From positions 36,907,119 through 36,971,118 of the forward strand of contig CM046858.1 in assembly GCA_025617745.1 (NCBI GenBank): a stretch of 64,000 bases of DNA, written 5' to 3'. Source of the DNA: Heliocidaris erythrogramma. Taxonomy: Eukaryota; Echinodermata; Echinoidea; Camarodonta; Echinometridae. Of the stretch, positions 23,906 to 35,189 are shown one piece after another (the first letter of the stretch is position 1; each line of letters opens with the position of its first letter). The position numbers and the translations under genes are program-made. The notes under the pieces are model-generated. The model saw only the letters and a program-made list of their open reading frames with translations, was not told the DNA's origin and ran no database searches.

Positions 23906-24376
23906 GAGACCAAATGGTCATTAGACTATATGAAAATTAGACCAAATGATAAGTAGCCTAACTGGTTTTTAGACGAATTGGATATTAGACCATATGACAG
24001 TTAGACTAAATGATAAGTAGCCCAACTGGTTATTAGACTAAATGGAATTGGACCAAATGATAGGTAGACCATATGGTATTAGCCAAAGTAGGTGTAGCCC
24101 AAATGGATATGAGACCATGTGGTTTGTAGACAAAATGACTGTTAGACTATTTGGAAATAGACGAAGTGAAAATTAGCCGAAGTGAAAATTAGCCCAAATG
24201 GGTTTTAGACTAAATGGGGTTAGCCAAACTGTGTATTAGACGAATTGGTTATTAGGCCAAATGGAAATTAGACGAAATGGTAAGTAGACAAACTGGTTGT
24301 AGACAAAATGAAGTTAGACCACGTGGAGTTCGACGAACTGATGATTAGACCAAGTGGTGGTAGACCAAGCGATAGT
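23906..24376 (+). repeat. Degenerate 16-18-bp tandem array (ttagaccaaatgg)
   Basis: About 27 units follow one another. Each is built as a tag/tta start, 'gac' or 'gcc', then 'aaatgg', 'aactgg' or 'aagtgg', followed by 2-5 variable bases. The half-units agac(c/t/g)aaatgg keep register while the spacer varies. The array lies next to the reverse-transcriptase fragment, where RNase H would be expected in the LTR element. Confidence 0.75.
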
Positions 24377-24506
24377 GTACCCTGCTAAGCTGGTGTCCTA
24401 TAGAAGTCGACTTTTGCAAAGCCAACAAAGCACTTTTGGGGTTTTGCCTTGAGGTTTGACTCCCTCAATCTTGACATCAGTGTACGCAAAGCTTCCATAG
24501 TTGATC

Positions 24507-25274
24507 CTAGGTTGGTGTGTGCACTAAGATGTCGTCAATGAAATTGTCGACGCATTCAAGACCACGGAGCACTGTTGTCATCAACCGAATGAAGCTAGCC
24601 GGTGCATTGATCAATCCGAATGACATGGTCTTAAATTGATAGAGTCCATCTGGGTTAACCAAGGCAGTCATTTGCTTTGCATGCTCTGTTAGCGGCACCT
24701 GCCAATACCCCTAGCTTGGTGAGGTCGATTTTTGTGAAGAAGTTATCATCTGTGAGTTTAGAAAATATCTCCTCCTGGTCCGGTATGGGCTCTGCATCTG
24801 GAACAGTGACAGAATTGATCTTTCTGAAATCACAGCAAAGCCTATTACTGCCATCTTTTTTACTTATCAAGACAATAGGAGAAGCGTAAGGAGAGCAGGA
24901 CGGTTCAGTTACACCAAGATCCATCATGTCCCTCACCTCATCCTTGACTATTTGCCTCTTAGCATGGGGCAATGGATAGGGACGACTTTCACTGGCAGGT
25001 CAGGGATGAGCTGTATATCATGATATCCTGCCGTAGTAATACCTGGGACATCAGTGAGTACGTCATCGACCTCCTGAAGTAAGGAGGAAACTTGTCTACG
25101 CTGCTCGTCTGATAGCTCCTTGGATACCTGAACGTCGGCACATGTTTGTGTTCTTTGCAAACTCGGTAACTGCAGGAGAGACTCTGAAGACGCTCTGTTC
25201 TCTAAAGTTATCCTTGTCACTGGCGGTATTTCCAACATCGGAGTCATCTTCGTCTTCAATAACTGATGTCGCAA
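24507..25274 (-). other. Reverse transcriptase region of the Gmr1-like element
   Basis: The motifs LSDEQRRQVSSLLQEVDDVL, GVTEPSCSPYASPIVLISKK, LCCDFRKIN, KTMSFGLINAPASF and NFIDDILVHT mark a Ty3-type reverse transcriptase (FIDDI is the catalytic box). It follows the integrase in transcription order. No RNase H is visible downstream. Breaks are present. Confidence 0.8.
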
Positions 25275-26724
25275 CCAAATCCACTACTGCCCCAGTAGTT
25301 GCCTGATTCGGCTCCTCAGTTTCTCGCCGTAAGTACTGCTTTAAGAGATTGGCATGGAAGGTGGTAACTCTCTTACCTAGATCAACTTTGTAATCTAGCG
25401 GTCCTTGTGTCTGCACAATGCGGAATGGGCCCTTCCAGTGCATGAGGAGTTTGTTATGATCGGTCGGAAGAAGAACCAGTACCTCGTCACCAACTTTGAA
25501 TGAGCGCTTCTTTGCCTTCCTGTTGTAGCTTTTCCTGTATTTCTCATGCGAATTGTGAAGTTCCCGTTGTGCTATCTCACATGTCTTTTCCAACTTTTCC
25601 TTCAGGTCCAGAACAAACTGGTACGTAGACTTGGTTTCTGGAAGCTCAATGTTCTTGGTCCATAACTCACGCAGAATCATCAGTGGTCCCCTGACCACCC
25701 GTCCGTACAAGAGCTCAAAAGGAGCAAAGCCGGTGCTATCCCGGGGCGTCTCCCGGTATGCAAACAACAGAGAATCGATGTAGCGATCCCAGTCTTTGGG
25801 GCGCTCTTCCCACATTTTTACTAACATCCTCTTCAAGGTACCATTGAACTTCTCGACAAGTCCGTTACATTGAGGATGGCACGGGGTGGTCATGACATGA
25901 GGTAAAGAAAGAAGTCGGCATACCTCCTTCATAACACCCGAGGTAAACTGTGATCCTCTGTCCGTGAGCATTACTTTCGGAAAGCCAACTCTAGAGTAGA
26001 TGCTTATCAATGCTTCAGCCACTGTGGCAGTATCAATATTTCTAAGGGGCACCGCCTCAGGATAACGCGTAGCGTAGTCAACTAAAGTGAGAATATACCG
26101 ATTTCCCTTTGAAGAAATGGATGTGATAGGACCCACCAGATCCACTGCTACACGGTGAAAGGGCTCGTCGATTACTGGTGTTGACCCGAGGGGCACCTTC
26201 GTCACCTTACCCTTGGGAAAAGAACGCTGGCAGGAATCGCATGACCTGCAGAATAACTTTACGTTGTGATGTAACCCGGGCCAGAAAAACTTTTCCAAAA
26301 TCCTATCAGCTGTCTTACTTGCTCCCAGATGTCCACCAATGACCGACTCATGTGCCAACTTTAGAACCTGATTTATGAGAGGCTGGGGAACTATTAACTG
26401 ACTATTGAGGTCAACACCTGCCCTTGAATCTTGGAATTCGCGGTAGAGAACACCATTCAACTTCTTGAATTGAGACTTATTACCATTACGGCTCACCTTG
26501 ACATCATCACTAGCAGCTCGTTGTCTTATCTTGTCTAAGGTCGGGTCGCTTTCCTGTGCTTGTCGAAAACCATGTGGAGTCACCTCTGTCACTTGTCCAG
26601 GAACCTTCAGACCTTTTTTTCTCCCTGTTCTGTTGTCGAGTCTCCACCGCCAGTGCACATAGTGTGGTCCCTCGCTCTGCTGGTTTCCAATCCCTGTCGG
26701 GATCGCTTGCATTCCTGACTCCAT
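25096..26724 (-). other. Integrase region of the Gmr1-like element
   Basis: An H2C2 zinc finger (HESVIGGHLGASKTAD ... CRSCDSC) is followed by the catalytic core: VDLVGPI (first Asp), LTDRGSQF (second Asp) and HPQCNGLVEKFNGTLKRML (Glu). A GPF/Y-type module (WKGPFRIVQTQGPLDYKVDL) lies near the end. The integrase lies 5' of reverse transcriptase, supporting the Gmr1 group. Confidence 0.85.
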
Positions 26725-26729
26725 CTATG

Positions 26730-28121
26730 TTTCCTAAAATCAAAGGATAGATTAGGTTACTAACACAAAGAACTTCCAATTCCCCTGTAAAGTAAGGCGT
26801 GTCTACATTGATCCGCGCCAGCGGAAATCTCCTAATCGTCATATCTATCAGTAGGCACTGTCGTTGCTCCCCTGTCATCTGTCCGGGTTTTACCAACTCT
26901 TCTTTCACTAGAGCGGCCGTGCATCCACTGTCTCGAAGGACATCTACTGGAACCCATTAACAAGACCTCGGACCACTGGCATTGAACGCACTGACTTAGC
27001 CCCGCACACCGCACTCACCACAGGTAAGACTCGCCCCCGAGTGTCGTCAGTATAGACTGCCCCATCACATGAGAAACATGAATCAATTAATAAACATGCT
27101 GCCTCACCTATATCCTTAATGAAGTCATTCTCCTCTGAGTTATGTCCTGTTAACACTCCCCTCGGCTCCGCCTGCGTCTCCACATCAGAGTCTGTGGTCC
27201 AAGCTCTCTGTGAGGCTGTCCTCATGACCCTACTGGCTCTGTCATTTCAACCATGCCGGCAGCAAGCCTCCCCTGCCTCCTTTCGTTGCAATTCCGAGCG
27301 AAATGTCCTTTATTGCCGCAGATGTAACGCCCATCTTTCCTTGGACGACTGCCTTGATTGTCCTTGGACAATGACTTACTTGCCTCTGGTGCTCCTGCTA
27401 CTCTAGAAGGACGAAAATCAGAACGTGAATTATCCTTCCTATCGATTATTGGAGGTTTATGACTTACAGTTTGCAACTGCCATCCCGACCGAGCCTCTAT
27501 GAAACGATCGGCTACCTCTGATAATTTCTTTAAAGTTCTCTGGTTTATTCTTTCTTATGAACATCGCCATGTCCTTCAAACAGCTAGCATAAAACTGTTC
27601 AGCAAGTATAATCTCAATCAGGTTTTCAAAGGACTGGTCATAACCGGCTAATGTCAACCATTTTCTTAGATAAACTCGCATCCTGTAAATGAATTGTCCC
27701 GCACTCTCCCCGGGGCCAGGCTTTGCTAAACGCAGTTTTTTCCTATATTATTCGCTGGTGATATCATATCGTTTCAATAATGCAGATTTGAGTGTATCAT
27801 AATTTAGAGCTTCAGTATCACTGAGTCTGCTGTAAGTATCTAATGCTAACACCCCTGCGCAGTAGCATAGCGTTCAAACCTACTGAGGTAAGTATCTATG
27901 TTATCCCTAACTTCATCAAATGTCGGCAGCTTCGGCGCGCGTACATGCGATCTGTTTTCGCTTACTGTCTCATCACCTCTCTCTCTTCTAGAACGCTCTA
28001 ACTCCAACCGCAGCTTAACCAACTCTTGTTCTTCTTTGACTCTGTCACGCTCCAGTGCACTCTCTTCCCTTGCTCTCGCCTGCTCACCGTCGACAAACAT
28101 TCGTGACTCACTTCCACTCAA
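26730..28121 (-). other. gag and protease region of the Gmr1-like element
   Basis: The gag start carries a charged coiled segment (EEQELVKLRLELERSRRERG), then KLPTFDEVRDNIDTYLSRFE, typical of animal Ty3-type gag. A zinc knuckle CGNKGHFARNC lies at about 27310-27345. Protease-like sequence is expected between the knuckle and the integrase (26730-27225), but its active-site motif was not confidently seen. Several interruptions are present. Confidence 0.7.
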
Positions 28122-28512
28122 GCCTAGGGATTGCCCAATTTTTCATAAGTTTTTCAATTTCCATTATGATATCAAAACCCAAATTAATATCTCGGCAGGA
28201 AAATCACTTACCACAGCTCTTGCTTATATGCTAAGTTTCAATCAGATCGTATGCCCTGCCCAGCACTTTTACCTCTTCAATCCTTTCTGAAACGACACTC
28301 TGATATCCTAAGCAAAAAATAAACTATCAATAGAAAATCGTGTTATTTCATCATACATACTCCATATTTGCAAGGAAATAATTCACTTAAGTTTAACAGC
28401 TTAATGAATATACGGGAAATGTCCCTGATTGATGTTACAGCAAAGTATCATCACTGCCAGTAGATAACATGAATACAATTTAAAGGTCCCTTCGTGGTCG
28501 CCAAAATGTCAG

Positions 28513-28996
28513 TACTGGCACTCTCTAACAGAATAAAAGTTTCACAAATTTGTTTTAAGTTGAATGGAAGAATATGTAATACTTCCGTTTATTGAATTAA
28601 TCAAATTCTTGATCAACCATCAGTTATATTTTGTATCAATAAAGCAACTACTAATATAAATCTCAGCAGAAGTTTATGTTTTGTGTTTGCTTTGTTTTGT
28701 TTTCGTTAATACAGCAGAACAAAATTAACAATACATACAAGGAATAGATAAATCAAGTTCCATTCGGTGGTATTTTTCAATCTGAAATAAACGGGCCGAG
28801 TGTTCCTCGAAGAATATCTGTCCATAAACCAACTATGGGCTAAACCGATGCCAGCCTCGTAGTCGTCGTGACGTAACCTTGAGCCTTTCACGGCGGACTT
28901 GTCCGCCTTGCGTAGTATGCCCTTGTCCCGTCCTTCAGCTGATGGGCTCAAAACGTCCTGTTTGCCACGCTGGTGCATAATGACGTCATTTCCGGT
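28513..28996 (-). repeat. 5' LTR
   Basis: Partner of 21718-22200. Directly inside it (minus sense) is a primer-site-like sequence beginning ttggcgaccacgaaggga; the matching tRNA cannot be named without a search. Confidence 0.85.
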
Positions 28997-29901
28997 GCAA
29001 TATCAAAAACTTGGCCAGAATCTTGGTAGAAAGGTAGTAGTGCTGGGTGGAGGGCGTAATCTAGTGCCTAAAAGATGTTCAAAAACATGTCCAAAACATA
29101 AACACGAAAAGAAGACTTTCCTGTGTCTATAAAATCCCAAACTTGGTGGCCCATCCACAATTCACACCTCACTTTCACACCCTTCACACTCCAAGTCAAA
29201 ATGTGCACTAACTCTCACTCACTACGTACACGCTATAGCGCGATTGCATGTCCCCGACATAGCATCAATTTTGCGCTCGACTGCGTACGTCGCATTCATT
29301 ACATTCCGCTATCTGATCACGAGTACGATCCGCACTTGACAATATTATAAATAAATTCCCTACATATTAAGATAGAGAATGTTGTTTAGAGACATGAGCA
29401 AACCGAGTCTTTCAGGTATAGATCAACATCATTTTTGATCCAGTAGTAGGATGGGTATTGTAGTTACCTTACAAATTATGATCATCGCGGATTATCTTGA
29501 TAATCATTGTTCAGGACAGATGACTCCAATGGGATGACAAAACATACCATTAAAATATCGGTGATTAACGTTATTTTGTCAAATTAGACCTACATGATTT
29601 AAAAAAAAAATCTAATATACATAATCCTTGATGCACATTTTAATTTGAACTTTATTGTAGAACTAAATGATAAACCAATTCTACGAATTACAAAACAATA
29701 CATATTGCACACGTATATCAAATTATTTGATTTTTTGTTATTTTTTTTTGTTCCGTGCATACTAAGTACCGTGCATACTAAGTACCTTTGATGATTGATG
29801 ATTTGACACATTGAGGAAGGGAATAATAGTCACAAAGACATCGAATCCGTACATATTTGGATACGATAGTTCAGTGACATGTTTGAACCGTGTCATATAT
29901 A
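28997..29901. other. Intergenic; short segment resembling DNA by receptor 2
   Basis: The stretch at 29450-29530 (gggtattgtagttacctta, ttgttcaggacagatga) resembles 30545-30600 (cggtattagttaccgta, tgctcaggacagatga), the 3' end of receptor 2. The two copies bracket the mariner-type element. No gene is recognised elsewhere. Confidence 0.5.
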
Positions 29902-30461
29902 CAGGGTTGGAAAAAAGTTTGGAATATTTTTTTGGCGATGAGTATGTCTGATTTTAAATGCTAGTTTCTACTATATTGTGATGAATAATTCATCCAAATC
30001 GGATTAACTGTGTTGAATGAAGTCTACTGTTCCATCTTGTACCAAAGATTACGTAATATTGTTAAACATGTTACAATGGCTGACCAATGAACCACATGTT
30101 GTCAGATTTGCTCTATTTGTGTTTGAACATCTTGTTATACATTTCTGTACTTCACGTGGAATTTTGAAAAAGCTACGTGCAGTTTGCAGTCATTTTGAGG
30201 ACTTCGGTATAGCAATTAAACTGTATCTGATTATTTAACTTTTTCGTTAGACATTTGCAAAAACAGCAAATATACGCTTCCGAATTCCAAGTGGACATCT
30301 GCACTGTGTGATATGCCTGATTTTTAATGTTGTGCTTTTAAAGTTAAAAAGGGACACATATCTTTTATTTGAACCTCAAAGAAGAACTTAAAATGACGAG
30401 GGATATGTTTAAGACAAGAAATAATTCTTGGAATAAAAATATTCCAAACTTTTTTCCAACC

Positions 30462-30464
<3 letters not shown>
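29902..30464. mobile_element. Short Tc1/mariner-type element with TA duplication
   Basis: The left end cagggttggaaaaaagtttg is the inverse of the right end caaacttttttccaaccctg, and TA stands outside both. A TIR of ~29 bp and a length of 563 bp fit an internally deleted or MITE-type mariner. An open frame at 30017-30238 has no DDE motif that I can see. Confidence 0.75.

Positions 30465-30512
<48 letters not shown>
30465..30512. repeat. (TA)n microsatellite
   Basis: About 23 uninterrupted TA units abut the mariner-type terminus and may have grown from its TA duplication. Confidence 0.9.
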
Positions 30513-30522
<10 letters not shown>

Positions 30523-30609
30523 GGTCACCACCCTATGTGGATCCAGTATTGGAATCGGTATTAGTTACCGTACAAATGATCATTGCTCAGGACAGATGAA
30601 TCTAGGCCT

Positions 30610-32514
30610 TCATTCTGAGCAGGATTTTTTTTTCTTAAAATCCTCCCCAGGAGGCCTTGGGTCATCATAATCCGACTCCAAAGACGTCATTTCCTTAGTC
30701 TTTTGGCTCATGTCGGGTTTAGCGTACAACGAATCTGGATTTGTTGTAGGTTCCGGGTTCCTATTAATCAGTGGAACCTCTGTGTTTGGATCAATTGATA
30801 ACGGAGATGATTCTTTCATGTCAATTGGATCATAATAAAAACCATCATGATCACTGTCTATTGGAAGGGAACGTACGAAAGATTTGGAACGCGAATCTTT
30901 GGTACCATTTGTTGTCGAAGTGCCTTCGACATCATCGACTGAACAATATGTACTATCATGGTTTGATACTGAAGAAACGACTGCTCTCGCATTGTGCCTT
31001 CCGTTGTTTTTCGTACCAAAGACAATATCATTTGTAAGTAGCTTGACAGTGTCTTTATCACTAGAACTGCTATGATAATCTTCAGAATTCTTATCAAACG
31101 CTGCCAAATTACGCCGCGATGGGAGGGTTGGAGGCCCGCCTTTTTGATTCCAAAAGAACGACAACGCGTCTACGTTCCTGTCTGGTTGTCGATGTGCGAT
31201 AGGCTGGGGCAGCTCAGTAGCCCTGTCAGGTGTAGGAGGTTGTGTAGATAAGACCGTCATATCTACAGACTCTGCTCCTTCGTTAACCATTCCTGCAGTA
31301 GTAACCGTGGGGATTCCTTCACCTACCTCATCTTTTAAATGGTGTCGCTCTTTTCTGAGAAAGTTTTGGTAATATTTGGCGAAGCAACCACAGATTCTGA
31401 ACGCTAATGCCAATGCTGATAGAACCACTAGTGGATATAGCAATGTATTATTGTTTGGGCAACCTGATGACACATCTGTTCCTAAACAACATTCAAGAAA
31501 TGAATCGTTCGATATGCCATAGCTTAGAGAAATTCCATTGTCTTCCCCATTTGATTTACGTCTCTCCGTTCTATTTTCACAAGTTAAAGTAACAACGCCC
31601 AATATCGTTTGAAAATTATCTTTTTCCTCCACCGAGATAAAAGCGATATGCTTGATATCCGACAAATTAATTTCATCTGAATGATTAAATTGAAGCAGAT
31701 AACCCCCAGTATTGTACCACCATGACGTTACTACCGACTCTTTGATTGCGCAACATTTGAATGCACCATATTGATTTTGATCTTGTATTGCGGGAAACGT
31801 ACATGCTCCATTAGAGATACCCCTCTCGCTGAAAACGCCACACTCACTAGGCATGATCTTTTCGTCATATATGTTTTTAAGATCAACGAAGGCACTGAAT
31901 TTATTCCTTAAATTTAAATCCCCTTTGTTGAACATCAGAGTTGTTTCATATTCATACAGCACCTGATTTCCTGCTACAAGTCGCGCACGATCCCCTACGT
32001 TCAGTTGCACCCATTGACAAGACATCTGTAATCTTGCACTTTCTTTGATGAACATCGCCGAACAAATAGGTACTCTACCTTCAACGGTTAAATTCAGGAT
32101 AACGATTGTACAAAGTGATTGTGGCCCCTGTTGAATCTTGACGACATGCTGTCCAGAATCGTTTTGTTCAGTGAACGTTATAAACATAACAAAATTGGTT
32201 TCGTTCAACTGTCTTAAATTATAACGACCAGGATTGAGAGATGCATCGATAGCACATTCCAAAGAATGGTTGCTTAGTTTTTCACATACTGACTCTCCTT
32301 TTGTCCACACAAGCGACTGAGTATCAACAATCTCATCTTTCAGGTTAAAGCTAAGCGAAATATTCTGTCCATTCACAGCTTGTATTGAATGTTCCTGCTG
32401 CTGGTTACACCATAAAGTAGTATCATCTTCAGAAATAGTCAGTTGGATCAAACATTGCAGAATAAAAAAGAATAAAAACATTTTCCATTCCACAGTTAAG
32501 CTCCTTTGAGACAT
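30610..32514 (-). CDS. Intronless Ig-like single-pass receptor with tyrosine-motif tail (receptor 2)
   Basis: The frame runs 634 residues from the Met at 32514. An in-frame Met eight codons earlier (32538) exists, but MSQRSLTVEWK aligns with MTQYSFALKWK of receptor 1, so the inner start is preferred. Counting from 32538: signal peptide to about 36; C44, W78, NDSGQHVV (126-133) and C143 in module 1; QMSCQW (C174) in module 2; CC262-263 and WW273-274 in module 3; membrane helix about 366-386. The 250-residue tail holds Y531 (STYCSV, fitting the ITIM form SxYxxV), YY568-569 (FYYDP), Y605 (LYAKPDM) and Y624 (DYDDP). The frame ends FKKKKSCSE at a nine-A run (30627-30635 region). Beyond it, another frame resumes family-like sequence (EGLDSSVLSND, LYGN) and then stops, so relative to receptors 1 and 3 the end is shifted and the LYINT motif is lost. 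It may still be functional. Confidence 0.75.
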   Translation of the reverse strand: MSQRSLTVEWKMFLFFFILQCLIQLTISEDDTTLWCNQQQEHSIQAVNGQNISLSFNLKDEIVDTQSLVWTKGESVCEKLSNHSLECAIDASLNPGRYNLRQLNETNFVMFITFTEQNDSGQHVVKIQQGPQSLCTIVILNLTVEGRVPICSAMFIKESARLQMSCQWVQLNVGDRARLVAGNQVLYEYETTLMFNKGDLNLRNKFSAFVDLKNIYDEKIMPSECGVFSERGISNGACTFPAIQDQNQYGAFKCCAIKESVVTSWWYNTGGYLLQFNHSDEINLSDIKHIAFISVEEKDNFQTILGVVTLTCENRTERRKSNGEDNGISLSYGISNDSFLECCLGTDVSSGCPNNNTLLYPLVVLSALALAFRICGCFAKYYQNFLRKERHHLKDEVGEGIPTVTTAGMVNEGAESVDMTVLSTQPPTPDRATELPQPIAHRQPDRNVDALSFFWNQKGGPPTLPSRRNLAAFDKNSEDYHSSSSDKDTVKLLTNDIVFGTKNNGRHNARAVVSSVSNHDSTYCSVDDVEGTSTTNGTKDSRSKSFVRSLPIDSDHDGFYYDPIDMKESSPLSIDPNTEVPLINRNPEPTTNPDSLYAKPDMSQKTKEMTSLESDYDDPRPPGEDFKKKKSCSE

Positions 32515-32803
32515 ATCGATCCTCTGTAATACTGCCATTTTCCTTTGAGCAAACTTTGTTTTACCAAGAAATCCTAGTTACCTAATGATGAGGCTCTTGT
32601 TATATTATCTCATAAAGAAACTGGATATTGAGTGGCATAGTAGCCTAATAACATTATAGGATAATGAAAGAAGAGACAAAATGCTCGGACTAAAGGGGAT
32701 GGGCTTCGTGAAGTGTTTCTGCACTTTCCCGGATCACCATGATCATGTTGAGAACTTACAAATAGCTATTGACCAAAGCTTTCTGATTAACCACGGAAGC
32801 GAC

Positions 32804-32825
32804 TTTTCAAGGGGAGGAGCCATGG
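32804..32825 (-). promoter_or_regulatory. Shared upstream GGGGAGGAGCC box, receptor 2
   Basis: ttcaaggggaggagccatgg lies about 297 bp upstream of the preferred start. It matches the box of receptor 3 (ttcaaggggcggagcgtgg) at 16 of 19 aligned bases and the shorter box of receptor 1. Role inferred. Confidence 0.45.
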
Positions 32826-34045
32826 CTTAGAAAGCAAAACTAATTTCTTTGTTTGGTTCACTTTCAAAGGGAATGATGATACACGATCATGCATTATGGA
32901 GAATCCGAGAGCTACTTCAGACATTTCAAATTTGTTTTCACAGTCATTATGTTTACTCCCCAGCTTTTTTTTAAACGAGCAATGTATTGATGATTGATGC
33001 ATTCCTCTCTGACAATTACAAGAAAATTTGATTTATTACTTTCTATCCTAAAAGAACCTTATCATTTAAGAGGATGATGTCGATAATCGTTACAATAGGA
33101 ATGTGGTTGACATCGTTCATATCTAATTAAGTACTTTCGGTTTTATACTTTGCATTATTATCCCATCGTCGCCTTTGAATCTAACCCTTTTCAGACAGCG
33201 TGTTATTTCTTTATACGATGTAATTGTAATTTCTAGTGTAATAAAATTCCCTCCTTTAATGATAAAGAATCAGTCCAGCTGTGACAAAACCAGTTTATTA
33301 ACGAATGGAAAAGGTTGTGTTTGGAGGAAAGCAATATGAGTATGATTTGCCTCGAATCCCCTACCTCATGATCTACAGTCCTTTGACTTATCCACTAGGC
33401 CACAACACCTCTACATTATGATATCAATAAACCTTAAATATTTCTTTAGCGATGACGCTTATTATACGGCGAAAAATGAATTTCCTGTAATATGTCTTAT
33501 GTATAAATCTATGGCAAAGTTTTGTGTCTCTTTGTTAATATTATCTTGTGAATATATCTTGTGAAGAAACGCTTGACTGATTTATACTGATGTAAATAAT
33601 AATTCACTCTGCTTTTATTTATTTTTTTTCTTTTCGTTCCATAATAATGTATTTATCCCGTTTTGATATATACACGTATATATAATATACTGAATTCCAC
33701 TCGAAATCTCTTGGATTTCACCAATCTTATTTGTAATGTTAGATCAACTGTATATAATGTACATATGATTTGCTTAGTAGTTTTCTCCCTCTCAAACAAT
33801 TACTTTCATTAAACGAAAATCATTTTTTTAAACATATAATATTGTATCATTATTCGATCAGGGGGCCTACATCACACAAGCTAAGCTTTTTAGTAGATCC
33901 CTCCACATATCCTTTTGTCATCTTTCTATGTCATATCCATGTATTCTCTGTTTTGCAGTGTTTGTAACTTGTACATATTGTTGTAATTTCATTGTAAATG
34001 TGGGATGTGAATAAAATAAAATCAAATTAAAAAATCAAATCTTTC
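32826..34045. other. Intergenic stretch
   Basis: AT-rich, with no gene recognised. It contains a tRNA-like segment listed separately. The stretch 33960-34040 ends in an A-rich aaataaaataaaat run that could be a retroposon tail. Confidence 0.45.
33340..33415 (-). repeat. Degenerate tRNA-like segment (SINE head or tRNA pseudogene)
   Basis: The minus strand shows a box-A-like tggcctagtggataag, then ggactgtagatc, identical to the anticodon arm of animal tRNA-Tyr (GTA), then a box-B-like ggggattcgaggc. Acceptor ends do not pair well, so it is not a working tRNA gene. Confidence 0.5.
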
Positions 34046-34644
34046 AAATCCCTAAACAAAACAAACAGGAGACTTTTGTTTCGATGCGCTTTTCCAAAGT
34101 AAAACGATTGTTGGGGTTTAAATCAAAGCCTGACCAGGTGTATTTATATACAATTCACCACCACTTGCCAATTCATCGGTAGGACGTGGCACACTGTTGC
34201 CATACACATGGTAAACATCATCGCTATTCAGGACAGATGGATGTAGGTCATCCCCCTGAACGAGAATGCTTTGGAAAAACTCATCTCCTGGAGGCCGTGG
34301 GTCATCATAATCCGACTCCACTGATTAAAGACAGGTCTTTGCGACCCGAAATCCCCATCCTGTTGAGGTGTTTGAGCTATTGAGGTCGTCATTGCTAGCT
34401 GCCCTCCATCATGTTCTTCCGTCGCCGTTAAACTTCTCTGAGGATCATGTATCGAATCCCTTCTCACAAGATATTGATGTTTACCAGGGATATTGTAGTA
34501 GCAATTTGTAATGCAAGAACCAATGAAGAAAGCAACCGCTGTAGCTGCTATTGCGGCCACTGATATCACAATACCAAAAAAAAAAAGGGGGGGGGGCATT
34601 AGCCTATCTTCATGTATATATGTGCATTTGAAATCATTTTTCAC
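34046..34644 (-). pseudogene. Receptor 3-like relic: membrane helix joined to tail end
   Basis: The minus strand encodes IVISVAAIAATAVAFFIGSC (helix), YYNIPGKHQYLVRRDSIHD, then GSQRPVFNQ. It then passes in another frame to ESDYDDPRPPGDEFFQS, VYHVYGNSVP and GELYINTPGQALI with a stop at 34118. All segments have near-identical counterparts in 37189-39282. The ectodomain and the tail centre, including LYAKPDM, are missing. The 3' flank (34046-34117) also matches 37125-37188 (atccctaaacaaaacaaac, tttaaatcaaagcctgac), so gene end and flank were duplicated together. Confidence 0.8.
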
Positions 34645-34859
34645 AGACTGTGTGAACTTAGCTTATGTTTCTTCCAAAACCACTAGAAATTAATGATGTG
34701 TTAAGTACATCTGAACGTTGCGAATACATCCACGATAAAAAATTACCACAACAGATAACATCGAGGTTCTTTTCAATAATCAAAATCATTATAGAATAAT
34801 TACAGTAAAATAAAAGGAATATATATAATAAAGAAAGTAAATGTGAGAAAAATTACAAT

Positions 34860-34931
34860 GCCCCGACCGGGATTCGAACCCGGGACCCTGGATTACATTG
34901 ATCAGTGCTCTACCAACTGAGCTATCCGGGC
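34860..34931 (-). repeat. tRNA-like unit 1 (tRNA-Thr-like SINE head)
   Basis: The minus strand reads gcccggatagctcagttggt, agagcactg and a good box B (gggttcgaatcccgg), ending tcggggc. Acceptor ends pair only roughly (GCCCGGA/TCGGGGC). The anticodon arm resembles Thr(TGT) but carries an extra base and lacks the invariant T33. A shared non-tRNA tail (attgtaatttttctcac, then atttactttcttta) follows, so a SINE is likelier than a tRNA gene. Confidence 0.6.
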
Positions 34932-35189
34932 TCCCGTCGAAGCAACGTAACAATCTCACATATAGCCCCCCTCTTTCCATCGAGCGTAGGGGGTACATCC
35001 ATACCAATTCCATGCGTACGCTATATAATGGCCTACCAATGAGACAGGTCTTCCCTCTAAAGTCGGGCAAATCAATGCTAACGAATTTCTATAGAGGACA
35101 ATTTGAATTCGTAATTAAATATCATAATTGATAGGATTGAAGTAAATTGAATATATCATAAAGAAAGTAAATGTGAGAAAAATTACAAT

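Larger units (their letters stand above)
21718..28996 (-). mobile_element. Ty3-type LTR retrotransposon, Gmr1-like order (fossil)
   Basis: Two ~484-bp direct repeats (21718-22200 and 28513-28996) bracket gag, protease, integrase and reverse transcriptase on the minus strand. Integrase lies upstream of reverse transcriptase, the order known for the deuterostome Gmr1 group rather than for standard Ty3 elements. By eye the LTRs differ at roughly ten positions, about 98% alike, so insertion was geologically recent. The element is broken: coding regions carry several interruptions, and the 3' interior (22200-24450) has been replaced by unrelated repeat DNA. No target duplication was recognised at the outer ends. 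Confidence 0.85.
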
